A stretch of 64,000 nt of DNA, from the NCBI GenBank assembly GCA_014529385.2, contig CM043962.1, forward strand, positions 86,399,180 to 86,463,179, in the 5' to 3' direction. The stretch comes from Adiantum capillus-veneris (lineage: Eukaryota; Streptophyta; Polypodiopsida; Polypodiales; Pteridaceae). This document shows, one piece after another, positions 1-15,002 of the stretch. A program made the position numbers and the translations under genes. Under the pieces are notes generated by a model. The model worked only from the letters and a program-made list of their open reading frames with translations, was not told the DNA's origin and did not search any database. Each line of letters opens with the position of its first letter. The first letter of the stretch is position 1.

Positions 1-1851
1 TCTCATGAGCTGAAAAAAACTTGACATTTTTTTGGAATATCAATTCCATCTTTAACCTTGTCCTTGCACAACATTTCACAACCTACACTGTGTGAAAAAA
101 CGGGTCTTGTTTTTGGCTTTTTTCAACTTTTTGCAACTATACCACTCTAGAATTCATGTTTGTGAGGTCTATAATGCTAGAGAACTATCTTTAGTAGTCC
201 TCAATATGTCCTGATGCTTCTAGGGAGAAATAAATGTTAAAGTTGTAAGTTATGACAAAATTACAAAAATTATCAAATCCTGTTTTTTAGCCAATTTTAG
301 CTCTTCTATGATTTTTTTGGTGGCTTTCATGATATCCAAATGCAGTTTTGATTCTCTATGTCGCATATTGTAACTTAAAGCTAATATTCTTGAGTTTTGG
401 GGCACCTAATACCCTATTTTGCATAGTAGACAACGATGGTTGATTTTTTCAATTATAGAAGAAAACGAAACATTCTACTATATCAAGTATAGCTTTTTTA
501 ATATTGTTAGTTTCTTGTGACAACTACATGCATTTTGTAGGTAGTAACCATATCTAGTCATAAGGATCAAATTTGGCTAGATATTGAATAGTTTCTATGG
601 GATTCTACAACTCATAATGTTGAACCCAGTTTTTTCATGTTTGCTGTATTTAGCACTTCATCTTTGTCCCCAAGATTCCCCTTGGTAAGAGATGTATTAT
701 TCTTTTGACATGCTCCATGGCTCCTTATGAACCTAAAGGACAATAGGGAACTAAGAAAACATGCATATATTATTTGTATTGAGTGTGGCTATAGAAACTT
801 TGATGATAGGTTTGCAAAATGGTAAAAATTCAACTTTTTTGTACCTAATTGTTTTGGCAAAACAAAAAATAGTGAGTGAGAAGCAATCATATGTTCTGAT
901 CACCAACCCATTGAAGTTAACTAGGGAATTTATCTCAAGTCCTACAAAAATCCCTAATCTTATTTTTATGCAAAAAACGTAAGAAATGACTGTTTTGATG
1001 AAAATGTACTGGTCCATAAACTTTGGAGGCTTGGTGTGACCAAAAGATGAGAAATTTTACAAGTTTCTTATTTTTTCCATGTGTAGTAGGCCTTGAACTA
1101 TAACCTCATGAAAGGATTTTACAAAATGAGTGGATCTACTATGGTTTTGGAGGTTTTTTTCAAAACCCTGAAATGACACTTTTATGTCCTGTTAGGTTAC
1201 CAACCTAGTGTTAACTATAATATACATATGCAAACTCATATTTATTAATAACGCACACCTAAAGTTAATATAAAGCAAAAGGTGGGGTTTCCATGAGAAA
1301 GATTGACGACGGATATTTATCGCACCATTTTACCTATGCATAGATATCTTATTAAAATTATGTACATATACACACATTTGGTTTATTTTGGCTATGTTTT
1401 GCATTTTTTCTATTTATTTTCTCATGATAGCTGGACCAAAAAAACAACTATCACTATGTAGGACAACTGTGTTGATATGTCATGAGTTTTAAAACTTTTT
1501 GCAAAGCTTTTATCTTGCACCTTTTTGTGGATTGATCATATTCATGAGTCCTAACACTTCCTTATACATAAGTGCAAGCTTATGCTCACGGAATCACTCC
1601 TTAGAGGGAATTGTTTCCATATCATATTAGTGATGTGTGTAAGCATTGATAGGACCTTTTTTTCCTCACTAAGAGGTTATTTTTTGGATTTCTAAAAGAA
1701 ACCCTTAGTGTTGGGCTGGCTTAGGGGGACTTTCATAATTTTCAATGCATGATGGAGACTTACCTTTCATTTCACATCCCGTCTTTACTTTTCTTGCATT
1801 GTATTGTTTTAGAATACGAAAGTGAAGTTTCACCTTACATAATTTTAATAA

Positions 1852-1856
<5 letters not shown>
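1..1856. other. AT-rich non-coding stretch
   Basis: No ORF above about 90 codons and no recognisable domain, RNA gene or element end was seen here. The sequence is AT-rich with many T and A runs. It is probably old intergenic or decayed repeat sequence. Confidence 0.6.

Positions 1857-1913
<57 letters not shown>
1857..1913. repeat. (CA)n microsatellite
   Basis: A perfect run of about 28 AC dinucleotides. It gives an apparent Thr-His repeat in a short forward ORF, which is not a gene. Confidence 0.97.
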
Positions 1914-1916
<3 letters not shown>

Positions 1917-4163
1917 GTTTTTTGGCCTATGGAAGACCATATGGTTCATTGTGCAAGGTTGTTGCAAGACTCAGGCTGTTGGATTCTTTGGCTAGATGAG
2001 CGCCACATGGCAAGGGTCTTTGTAAAATAACTTTGTTGTCCTTTTTGTTTTCTTACATCACCTTCTTTGAGATTCTTCTGAATAGAAAGCTAAAACTTTG
2101 TAATAGAAAGCTATTCTCCAAGGAAGCATTTAATTTCTCTACATGCTTGAAAATGACTTTAGAGATCAAAACATTAAACAAAATATTCATAAGAGTTTGA
2201 TCTTATGATGCAGTCTTTGAGAAAGTCCTTTTTGTCTAAGCGGCAAGTTTTCTTTTATACAAATAAACAATGGAAATACTAGTAGAAATTTACAAATTTA
2301 CAAAATACTCAGACTATTTTCTAGTATATTTTATCGGGTTTTTTCTCCTTTGTCATCCTTTTGATCGGCTAATCTCAATTTTCAATCGGTTTAAGCTTAA
2401 GCTCAGACACATCTTTCTCAAACACTGAGGTATAATTGATAAACGATTCTCTCATTTGAGGATTTTTTAAAAAAATCACTTCACTAAATTGTTTAATTAG
2501 TTTCTATGCTTATTTGAAAGCATTAAAATATTCTTTTGTTTTGATTTTTAATGTGTCTTTTTATTTTACTTCCTTTTTGTTTTGTTTTGTTTCAAAATAC
2601 TAATGTGCAGTGTGCACCATTTACCTTACTATTGGGGCTCTTTCATAATATATAAGCCATTTGCGAGTAGTGAGTATCGACTAGAAGAACATAAAAAAAA
2701 GGCCTGATTGAGACTTACCTTAAATGTTATTTAAATTCTATTTGTTTTCTCTCACATAGCCTTATGTAGATCATAATGAACTTTCACATTGTTTTTTTGG
2801 GACTCCATAAGGCCGTTATAAAAGGGTTACATTTTGGGTGCAATTGTGGACCATTGGTTAAAAGGCTTGTTGATTAGTTATACATGGCAACAAACTATCT
2901 TTTTTGGCTTTCTAAACGAAATCCTTAGAGATGTGTTGGGTTAGGATACTTGATACTTTCAATGTTTTCAATGATGATTGAAACTTACCTTAAATGTTAT
3001 TTTGGTTTTAAAGTATTCAATGGATATTTTTATTTCATTTTAATTCTAGTAAGTTCTATACTACATAATCCTCATTTGTAATCTCATTATGATTCTACAA
3101 TTGTATGTGAGGTGACTAGAGCTGTCCCACTTACTTTTGATGTGAATGTATTGCCCATGTGAACTAGGAATAAGACCAATTTTAAGAAGCCCTAGGTATA
3201 AAGGTCAAAAAGTAAGTGAGAAACCTAGTTTTTTGAAGCTTGGAGAAGAAATCTTGTACACATAAAGCAGAGAAGAGAGCAGTGCTACCTTGTAATTGAC
3301 GTATCTTGCAATCTGGTAATCCAAATTAAGTTTCATTAAGTGCACTATGTTTCTTTCCTTTTGCTCTATCTTTTAGGTTAATTCACTTTTAATTTTGTGA
3401 AAGTTTGGGACTATGTTGTGCAAGGCTTAATTTTTTGTCTTAATGATATTTTAAAGTGTAAATTCTAATCTTTTGGTAGGAGGGTGTTCCAAATCCTTGG
3501 GAGGTGTTGTTAGATTTTTTTTGCTCTTGTTTTGGTGACCTAGATGATGATGAATTGCAATTTAATTACCTTCTACAATTAGGTTTTCATGGTCTAGATT
3601 TGCTCTATTATCCCTTGCCTATAGTCTCCTAGAGTTTCATAGTCTTTTGAGGTTGTTTAGCTGAGAAAACATAGAGTGATTAGTTGGCATGAAGATTGAC
3701 CATTTGCCTAGTAAGACTAATTGTTGATTCATGATTTCTCTTGTGAATCTTCCTATGTAGGTTCAATTTGTTGAGTTTGACAAACTATATGCATCTTCGT
3801 GCCCCATCCAGGTCACTTCCCTTAGTGTTTATACATTGTGTATATTAGTGCCAGATAGCTATTCTATAGATGTTTGTTGTGATGGTTCACTCACATTGGT
3901 GTCATTGTCAAGGATTGAATCTTATGATGGTCAAGTGACCTTGTAGCTGTAAATGTGTTTATGACCTATTGAAGGAAAATTACAAGCCAAACAAACTCCT
4001 ATTTCTTAATCTTGAAATTGCTTTGAGTGTCATTTCAAGTCCATTTCCCATCCTAAGTCTTGAGGGCGACCAAAACTTAACTTTCTTGAGTAGTTTGTAC
4101 TACGCCAAGGTGAGCTAGTCAAGGAATATTTTGATAGGTATTGAGTGAAGCTAGAGATATGCA

Positions 4164-4493
4164 ATGTATGCAAACTACAATAAATCTTGTAACACAGAGA
4201 AAACAAGGAGATGTATCAATGATATCATGCCACAAATCAAGGTGAAATTCATGGATCTTTTACGAGTGGTTATCCGGCTCATTGGGAGCCGGATAAACCA
4301 CTACATCCATCAAATCAAATGCATGTGTCAAGAGGCACAAGAGGAAATTGATGAAGACCCAGAGGAAACACATACTCTAATCAACAAACCCAACATGAGA
4401 TTCATCAAAACCAACAAAGCCATGAGAGCCTCGATGGATTATGCTGATAGGGACTGGTACAAGTTCATAAACGGGGATGAACATAACTTTTGA
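4164..4493 (+). other. Unrecognised 109-codon ORF, doubtful gene
   Basis: The frame is open from ATG to TGA. The protein is hydrophilic, with basic residues at the start and an acidic patch (EEIDEDPEETHT) in the middle. I see no signal peptide, membrane segment or known motif. The sequence after the stop continues with broken frames of similar flavour, so this may be a scrap of an old retroelement gag. No promoter or splice signals stand out. It could equally be a chance ORF. Confidence 0.15.
4266..4301. repeat. Near-perfect 15-bp hairpin
   Basis: The left arm GTGGTTATCCGGCTC and right arm GAGCCGGATAAACCAC are complementary apart from one extra A, with a 5-base loop. It is far more GC-rich than its surroundings. 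It is not followed by the CTRR ending expected of a Helitron 3' terminus, so its role is unknown. Confidence 0.8.
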
Positions 4494-5918
4494 GCCGAAT
4501 CCTAGAGAGTTGATAGAGTTAAAAAAAACCTTTATTTGTTCACGTATGGAGATGCCTAGGGAGTGCAAGTTTTGATGGTAGATAAGTATGGACAAGAGTA
4601 CAAAACTATTGACCTAATTGAGGTGGAAAGATATGCTCAAGCACTATCTAGTGATATGTATGCCTAGAGAGATACCACAATAGAACAGATTAGTAGTGTT
4701 ATTCATTGAGGGCCTTAAAAATGAAACACTAAAAAAAGGTAAGCTTGCAAGGCCATCAAACAACATTCTGGATAAAAACTGATCTTTTTGAAGAGTTGAG
4801 AAAACATTGTGGTAAGTTGAAACCAACTTCAAAGAAAACTTTCAATGTTTTTCTATAAAAGAGATTATTATCTCTCCTGTGTGTAATGCATGCAAATCTT
4901 ATTTTTTCTAGCCAAAATTGCTTGTAATTCAATGTATAAGCCTTGAATGACATCAAAATTTTAAAAAAGTGAAACTTCATGCGTGTAGATAATAATTGCT
5001 TCTTTTGTTTGAGGCTTTGAAAATTGACTTTAAGCTCAAGAGCATCTTGTCAAGGTGAAGTGGAAACACTTTTGTGAAGGGCTCTAAGCTTACAAATTTT
5101 GAGCTAGATATGCTTCCACCTCTGATCAATAGGTAAGTGAAGGGAAGTACACAAAAACAAATCCAAATTGGGTGGAAGCTCTTGCCATGTCTTAAAAAAC
5201 TTTGTACTAACTGTGAGAGCCACCAAAAGCTAGAAAAATTTCAAATTTGGATCCTAGGATAATAAGCACTCTTATTATCTTTTGAGTAGGAATGCAAAAT
5301 TTTCATCATTTGGGTATTCCACATGCTAAAACATAGTGCATTGATCCATTGATTCAAGTTTGAAGTCATTTGGAGTTGTAAAGTGCCAATTAAACCTAGT
5401 TTTCACAGAATTGGCCTACAAACTTCATGAAAATTATCAAGTGACTTGTGTATAGTGTGCATGTCCAGTGCAGGTCAAAAAAGTAGACAAAATCCTAACA
5501 ATTAAACTTTTGAAATTTTTCTTGAAGAGGATTTGGTACATGGTAGTAAATGAATGTTAGATTTCAAGTGATTTGGAAACTTTTTTATTGAATTAGCCAT
5601 TTGAGCTACACAAATAGGCCAAACACTAAAATTAATGAGAAACTCTGAAGAACTTATCCAATAATTACCAAATCTTATTTAGCTCTTTGAAAACACCCTT
5701 AACGAGTCACGATCAACAAAAGTACATAATAAAGATTTTGTATGCCAGTTGTAGATAATAATTATGCTTATTATTTTCTATCAAACAGAGAGGTCATTTT
5801 TGAAATTTTTGGGCTGCCAAAGTATCACATAGATAGCTTGAAAAATTTGGAGTCACTTGGACACTGCTTTGCTAGTAGAAACTGAGTTTTTAAAAATTGA
5901 AGGTTGTGGATTGGTCCT

Positions 5919-6129
5919 TGTTGGGGATGATGGTGTGTGTGTGTGTGCTCAAGGAGGTTTGCTTAGAGGGCTTTATTTATAAGCCTGGAGTAGATATCCG
6001 GCTGAAGCTCCTCCCTTTCTACTTAGCTTACACATAGCCATATAGCACATAGGCCAAATGCCAAACACTAAGCTATACAAGTGTAGAGATGTTTCCCATA
6101 GGCGATGAAAGGACATGCCTATCCCAACA
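5919..6129 (-). repeat. 3' LTR of the small Copia-type element
   Basis: Begins TGTTGGGGATGATGG and ends CCCAACA on the plus strand. It matches the right LTR over its length but lacks an inner block of about 120 bp containing the GA microsatellite. On the element's strand it holds a TATA-like CTTATAAATAAA. Confidence 0.88.
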
Positions 6130-6146
6130 ATCCTCCTCTTAGGCAT
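6130..6146 (-). promoter_or_regulatory. Polypurine tract
   Basis: On the minus strand this reads CATGCCTAAGAGGAGGAT, ending directly against the 3' LTR. Position and composition fit the plus-strand primer of a Copia element. Confidence 0.8.
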
Positions 6147-6303
6147 GGACTATACTGAATGAAGCTAAATCAAGACCTAAAGCCACACGGGCTAATAGTC
6201 ACACAGATCAAGATAGTCACACAGACTGAGTGGTCTCATCATATGGTGTCACACAGACTAAGAAATCCTCCCCTTAAACAAAGAAGGTGGAAGACCATCC
6301 TTT

Positions 6304-6555
6304 TTACAGTACATCAGTATACTCGCAAAAGTAGTTGGGGCCGGAACACACATGGAGACAATTCTCTGCCTGTTGAGCTGCATCTCCGTCCTCTTCTTTT
6401 GCCCTAGTGAGAGTGCCTTTAACAGAACTGGATGGTTCGCTTACTCTCGATTTTACAACAGACCATAGTTGTTTTTTCATGCGGTATCCACGTAGCTTTG
6501 TCTGCCATGTATGGAAACCGTCCCCATTAAATTTTTCAATCCCTTTTTCTCCCAT
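6304..6555 (-). pseudogene. Copia gag N-terminal stub
   Basis: An 83-codon frame that starts at an ATG and contains IEKFNGDGFHTWQTKLRGY followed by MKKQLWSVV. This is the characteristic start of plant Copia gag (the F-x-G-x-x-F/Y-x-x-W motif of the DUF4219/UBN2 type). The frame stops soon afterwards, with no capsid C-terminus, zinc knuckle or pol. It is the only coding remnant of the element and is probably a deletion product retained near the packaging region. Confidence 0.75.
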
Positions 6556-7450
6556 GGTGCAAAATGGTTATACACACAAAGGGACTTGGTCTTACCAGTA
6601 GAGAGACTCTCTCTATGGTAGTGTCTTGCCTTGTACACAATGATCGGAAGCCGAAATTGTGAAGTCACTCTTCACGTACGTGAACCCCCTCTTCACAAGT
6701 GGTGATTAAATTACGTGTGTGGAAGTGTGCGTGTGCATTGGAGAAGCATGCTTTGAAGTTTGAACAGCTTGGAAGCTTGATCAAATACAAATTGACCATA
6801 AAATATTGACGATGTCGAGCTTGGTGACGAAGTCGAGCGTGTTGTCAATGTTGAGCTTGGCTGCGACTTTGAATGTGCGTAGACTTGTAGGTTTTAATCA
6901 ACAAAAATATTATAATGGGAGCTTTGCAAATTGTTGGAGTTGTGTAGTATGTTGGTGTGAAGCTCCACTAGCCAATCCAAGGCTCAAAAGGCTACTAAAA
7001 TTCAAACAAATGCATTATGTACACAGAAAACGAGACCTGAGAGTTGCTGAGATGAGCAGTTGCCGTCCAAAGCGAGGTAGGATGATCTTGAAGCCATTTT
7101 GTGATCAAGTATTGCAAGTTTTGAGCTGCGGCTGTTGTAGGGGGTGGTCGGCGAATCTCCAAGGCCGGGAAGAGATTTTGAAGCGAAGCCAAAGCCGTCA
7201 AATGAGGTGATAAGCTGAAATTTTTAGCTTTGCATGATCCAAAGTTGCAGGAGAGAGCACCTTAGTGAGGGAAAAACATCCACAAGCTTGGATCAAAGAA
7301 AATTCAAGCCATGCTCTTGATTTTCTTCGATTAAGGGGCTGATTTGGGCTTTTATCATCTTCTAACCAGTGATTAATGCACTTGAAAATCAACAAATTGG
7401 GCTTCTGTGTGATGCTAATAGGATTGCTAAGCTTATTGTGATTCTCACTA

Positions 7451-7462
7451 GCTCTGATACCA
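7451..7462 (-). promoter_or_regulatory. Primer binding site, initiator-Met tRNA type
   Basis: The minus strand reads TGGTATCAGAGC, the standard plant Copia primer site complementary to the 3' end of initiator tRNA-Met. It sits two bases inside the 5' LTR end. Confidence 0.92.
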
Positions 7463-7464
7463 AT

Positions 7465-7537
7465 TGTTGGGGATGATGGTGTGTGTGTGTGTGCTCAAGG
7501 AGGTTTGTGTGTGTGTGCAGACATAGCTTACACAGTT

Positions 7538-7568
<31 letters not shown>

Positions 7569-7796
7569 TTGTGATTTTGATACAAAAGGTGCTACATTAA
7601 CGCACACACCATAGCATAAAAATGTGTACATGGAGGGATTTATTTATAAGCCTAGAGTAGATATCCAGCTGGAGCTCCTCCCTTTCTACTTAGCTTACAC
7701 ATAGCCATACAGCACATAGGCCAAATGCCAAACACTAAGCTATACAAGTGTAGAGATGTTTCCCATAGGCGATGAAAGGACATGCCTATCCCAAAA
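7465..7796 (-). repeat. 5' LTR of the small Copia-type element
   Basis: 332 bp, TG at one end and a slightly degraded CCCAAAA (expected CCCAACA) at the other. It includes a GA microsatellite at 7538-7565 that is absent from the partner LTR. Confidence 0.88.
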
Positions 7797-7963
7797 GTCC
7801 TTTGGCTATGTTTGCAAAATTGGGAATAATTTTTTGACCAGGAGTCATTATACATACTTGTAGTAGGAAACAAGCAGGAAACAATCCAACAAGTAGGAAA
7901 CAAGCCAACAAGCAGGAAACCTCCTACATGGATTAAAATGGAGTACAATATCTAAAGATTGTG

Positions 7964-8321
7964 AATCCAGACATGGCAGACAAATGGGGAGTGGAAGTCA
8001 ATACATTGATTTTAGACATGAGGATCACTTGTGTTAGAATTAGAAGGTTATGATCCAATTGACATCAAACCTCTAAAGTGTTTATTCATTGATAACCCGC
8101 GAGTAGGAGTTCTGTTGGGAGGACAATAATATGAGATTGCAAATCTAGACACGGTGCACAAATGGGGATTGGAAGTCAATACACTGATTCCAGACATGAC
8201 CACCAAGGAGGACCACCTGTGTTAGAATTAGAAGGGTATGATCCAATTGACATCAAACCTCTAAAGCGTCTACTGAATGATAACCCGAGAGTAGGAGTTT
8301 ATTGTTGGGCGGAAAATAATG
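7964..8321. repeat. 178-bp tandem duplication
   Basis: Two imperfect copies, 7964-8141 and 8142-8321, share blocks such as TTAGAATTAGAAGG and GATCCAATTGACATCAAACC. In one frame copy 2 reads LELEGYDPIDIKPLKRLL, which looks protein-derived, but stops break it. It is perhaps part of the gag-like remnant that follows. Confidence 0.85.
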
Positions 8322-8444
8322 TGACAAATTTTTTGTGGACAACTCATGCAAAACCAAGGCATTTAACACCCTTGAAAATTATGTGACAAATTTGCTACAG
8401 ATAATTCATGCAAAACCAAGGCATTTAACACCCTTGAAAATTAT
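8321..8444. repeat. 62-bp tandem duplication
   Basis: Copies 8321-8382 and 8383-8444 share GCAAAACCAAGGCATTTAAC and the following ACCCTTGAAAATTATG, differing at a few sites. They directly abut the 178-bp duplication, so this small segment was duplicated twice. Confidence 0.9.
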
Positions 8445-9192
8445 GTATATTTTCAAGATGAGGGAGAAAGTTACAACAAACATTTTTGTATACCTCTTTA
8501 GGAAATTTTTTAACAATAACTTTATTATTGTTAAAACATTCCCGTATACCTCTTCAAGGATTGTTTTGACTAAATTTGTTATGATGACCCCAAGAGAGGT
8601 CAAACATAACAAATATCACGGCTACTCAACTAAGAAAATAATCATGGGAATGGAACCTAGACGGATAAAAAATTTATACCAATGGATAGATATTTTGGCA
8701 ATATGGCCAATCACTAGGGTAGTGTAGCCTAAGTAACCAGGAGCGAAAATCACTGCAAAAAGAGGAAGATCGGGTGAGATTAGAGCCAAAAAAGAGCCTA
8801 ACAAGGCACCACTACCAAGAAACTAGTTTGAAGGCATAGATGGAGCACGACCAGTTAGGAGAGAAGGTGTCAAACATTATTGGAGAGTTAAGATTAGCTG
8901 ATGGGTCAAAAAATGGGTCAAAAAATATTGTGGATTTGGGGATCCATATGACCACTTATCAAGCTTCAAGAAATTGTTGAGGGAGAAAAGGATTTTGACT
9001 TCTATACTCAATTTGAGGGATTTGGAACGACCCTAAAAGTTAAGTCTTTGACTTCGTTTAAACCATATCTCTTGGATCTATTACAAGCTTACCATTATTG
9101 GCTAGAATATTTGTTATTATTTGTTGAAAAATGGGAATCAAGCGTATTACAATATCACATATCTACAGCTTTAACAAAAACAAGGAGAATTT
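8445..9192. other. Decayed repeat sequence
   Basis: No intact gene. Broken frames run on in the direction of the gag-like ORF downstream, so this may be the decayed upstream part of the same element. Confidence 0.4.
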
Positions 9193-9717
9193 ATGAGAGA
9201 TTTTGCGAGTAGAATGAGGCAATACATTGACAAATGTTTGGAGTTGGAAATTCAAACTGAGGAGAGGCTTGTCTCATTGTTCCTTGAAGGTCTACTCAAC
9301 AAGGATTTGCATGCTATTCTTTATAGTCAGAAGCACACTATCTTGGAAGCATGCATCCTGGATGTGATAGACTTGGGGGATAGCTGTGAGATTTTTAGTG
9401 AAGAGAGTACTATGAGATATACTCAAAGTGAGAAAACTATGTCTATTGTGCTAGCACAAGTAGGACCGGATGTGGTATCTCCTATGAAAGCCGTAAAGGA
9501 CATGCTCAAATGGATGAAGGACATGATGAGTAACATGCAAAGGATATCGGTGAGAAGAGGGCCACAACAATGCCCACCATATGGGCAACCCATGGGACCA
9601 ATGAGGCTATCCAAATGGTGTGCTATCAAAGGAAAATTAATAAACCATGAGACTAGTGAGTGTTATTACCGACCAAAGTACAACAAGAATGTTCAGTACA
9701 TGCCTGTGAGACCTTAG
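9193..9717 (+). pseudogene. Retrotransposon gag-like fragment
   Basis: A 174-codon frame beginning MRDFASRMRQYIDKCLELE. The first part resembles the end of a retroelement capsid domain, with helical, acidic and basic stretches and FLEGLLNKDL, a common capsid motif. The C-terminus has KWCAIKGKLINHETSECYYRPK. Its W-C, N-H-x-T and E-C spacing resembles a plant Gypsy gag zinc-binding tail in which one cysteine of the CCHC set is missing. No protease or pol frame follows, so it is a solitary remnant. I infer Gypsy rather than Copia from the tail motif only. Confidence 0.5.
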
Positions 9718-11602
<1,885 letters not shown>

Positions 11603-11693
11603 GTTGGTTGATGCTACTACACAAATAGATGGGGGGGAGAGAGACATGGGACAAAGAGCTCGTTTTGGAGGACATAGGTTGGTGATACTACAT

Positions 11694-12419
<726 letters not shown>

Positions 12420-14190
12420 ATCATCGCCAATCTATTGAGCCAAACTTGGATCCTCAGTCTCAATATTTGAATCATGCCTCTTAGACATCTTAATTTGCTT
12501 CCGTACAAGCACCTTGAGCATTGTTTTGTCTAGCTCACATAGTCTGTAGGTAGTAGCATTTTCATTTACATGCTTTGGCAATGTATGGTCCAAACCATTG
12601 CTTCACTATTTTTTGCAAGGATGTAATACTAATTTTTGAGAATGCTATCATAGACCAGCACCCAATATCCGTTTTTTGTTTTCCTTGGCCTTAGTTTGTG
12701 CTTCTTGTCAAGAACCTCTTTGTTCATGAACCTTTCTTCCCTTAGCTTGTCTTTGACAACCTCAATATATTCACTACATCTCTCAAGCTATCAAATCCTC
12801 AATGCAAGTAGATCTTTTCTACTTGAGTTTTTTTTCCAAGGTAGACTACTCCATGTCAATAATACTTCTTCTATTGAAATAATTGGTTGTTATTGGTACA
12901 TCAACTTGAATGGAATACCCCATGACTGAGCTGTGTATGGTACAGTCCACCCATAATGCATATGGTAATAGCCTAGGCCAGTCACCATTATGTTTGTCAC
13001 ATGCTTTATCGAAAGATTTACTGATGGGTAGATGATCTCTTTTGTGACTTTTCATATTACCCTCAATTGGGTGTAGACCATCTTGACATCGAACACTTGA
13101 ATATGATTGACAAGGTTGCAGAACTTTCAACAAACTACATCACATCTTTGTACAAAAATTTCCGCCAGTATCAATATTTCATCTTTGCATAAGTAGCCCA
13201 CACTCCTCTGTGTCTTGCCCATAAACTCTCATGGAACTTTTTGATAATCTTTTGTTGAGTTTCTTTCTTACAAAAAATCCTTGTGGAGCTCCTCCTGTTT
13301 GATTTGATTGCTTCCATAGTTGTCCATTTTTACAAAAGTAGGTTTAGTTAGTCTTGCATATCTCTGTATAATCTTGATCACTGTAGTCATTTGGTTTTCT
13401 CATAGTACTCAAGTAGCATCCAATTAAAGCCACTCTTCATCATACTCATCCTCAAGAAATACTATGTAAATACATGAAATGGGCATCTCATCAATATTAT
13501 AAACCTATGAAGTTTTGTAGAACTTTAGTCCCACATCATCATCACATCTTGCTCTGGATAACATATCTATGATGGCATTATCTCTTCCTTCAATGTGGAA
13601 ATTTTTTGGGTTTATAGATTTTGTGAGTGCAATTCATCCAAGCACGTCAATGTGAGACATACAATGCTTGAGATCATCACCAATAATGGTGGGCAATCTT
13701 TCCCCGAATCTATCTCCACCCCCCAAAAAGGTCCTCATTGCTTCTCTTTAATGCTGTAGCAACACCCCAAAATTCTCTCTTACCCTATGGATAATCCCTC
13801 TATTGACCACTCAAAAATTTAGCCCCAAACCTCACTGCATACATATGCCCTTCTTCATCATTGTGTCCAATTTCCCAACCAATCCTTGTAAGACTATTAC
13901 TCATTGTCACAATCGTAGGTCTTCTACCTTAGTAGTCAATTTTCCTCATTATAGGAGCACTAAAAATCATCTTTTTCAATTTTCTAATAGCTTTTGTATG
14001 CTTCTGTATCCACACAAACCATTGCCCATTTTGTAAGAACTAACACAACGACTCTGCAACATGAGCAAAGTGTGGTAGCCAAATTAGGTACAACACACAT
14101 GTCCCTAGAAACCTGAAAACTTTAGTAGCTCAAGTTTATAACTCTTTCATATTCTAGATTGCTTCAATCATTGCTAGGTTTGGATTTCAT
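12420..14190 (-). pseudogene. Decayed Gypsy pol: RT end, RNase H, integrase, GPY tail
   Basis: Reading the minus strand from 14190 down, broken frames give in order: the connection region with TKWAMVCVDTEAYK; RNase H with SAPIMRKIDY, IGWEIGH and AVRFGAKFLS; its end with FHIEGRDNAIIDMLSRAR; a damaged middle; the integrase end with DGLHPIEGNMK and WPRLLPYALWVDCTIHSS (ORF at 12846-13133); then a GPY-type tail with QWFGPYIAK and YRLCELD. This is the normal Gypsy order. Several stops and frameshifts make it inactive. The reverse transcriptase core, gag and LTRs were not found. Family-level assignment is not possible. Confidence 0.8.
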
Positions 14191-15002
14191 CCTTTAGGAT
14201 TGTATATGTGTCTCGAAGTTGATGACATACCTGGTGCAAGCTGCAAGGGAAAGCAAAAAGCTCCATGTCAACTACTAGCAACCTTTATAGGGCTTTTCAC
14301 CATTCTCCTCTCTCCTCACCTATAGGCACGTGGGTGGGAAAAAAAGGGTGTGTAGCTCCTACTCAGGGGTCTCAAATGCCTACCATCAGCATGAGAGACA
14401 TGTGATATATCCATCATGCCCAAGCGTGTCTAGTGACCCATATGGGAAACCAGATCTTGATAAACAAACTAGGACATGCCCCTCCCTTATCCTAACTTAC
14501 ATTTTTCTTTTTAGTTTACTTTTTTGTAATCCGTCGATGCCAAGGATCTCGTGATCTGTGCACACAATCGTGAGTCGTAAATCCCATGTGTGAACCACAA
14601 GAGATGAAGAAGAGAAGTCTTAATATCATATGAGCTATCCCAAGAGATTTTAAAGATCCATCCATCCAACAAGAGAGAATAAAAATAAAAATAAAACATA
14701 GAAATATTATATTAATGTCTATGAAAGGCCATGTTGGACTATGGGACAAACATACATCCATGACTATGTCGTATTATACATGAACTAGAAGAAAATCTAA
14801 TGATTGACATCACTAGACAACAGTGGATGATGGGGCATATACCACAATGGTGTAAACTAAACACTAAGGTGCTTTTGGATAGTAAACAATAGTTTGTAGG
14901 TACTTTAGTCTTTGATACTTAAATATACTCTAATTTTGTGTCAAATGAGTAGTAAATGCTTTGCCTTTTATGCCTTGCCTAGTCCATTGGTCATGTACAC
15001 AC
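14191..15002. other. No recognisable gene
   Basis: Short frames only; no element ends or RNA genes seen. Confidence 0.5.

Larger units (their letters stand above)
1914..5913. other. AT-rich non-coding stretch
   Basis: No recognisable gene. Open frames are short. The longest forward one, at 4164-4493 (109 codons), has no family I recognise and contains a strong hairpin; it is annotated separately at low confidence. The rest looks like decayed repeat or intergenic DNA. Confidence 0.55.
5919..7796 (-). mobile_element. Non-autonomous Copia-type LTR element with target duplication
   Basis: A complete small LTR retroelement lying on the minus strand. It has two LTRs (5919-6129 and 7465-7796), a polypurine tract just inside the left LTR, an initiator-Met primer site just inside the right LTR, and a 5-bp target duplication GTCCT at 5914-5918 and 7797-7801. 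The interior of about 1.3 kb carries only a gag N-terminal stub at 6304-6555 and a long leader. It has no protease, integrase or reverse transcriptase, so it would depend on an autonomous Copia partner. The shared LTR parts differ at only a few positions, which suggests a younger insertion than its neighbours. Confidence 0.9.

Noticed and set aside
1749-2030. Plus-strand ORF with a Thr-His repeat
   Set aside because: The repeat is the CA microsatellite; the flanks show no domain.
4266-4301. Helitron 3' terminus
   Set aside because: The hairpin is followed by TACATCC, not CTRR.
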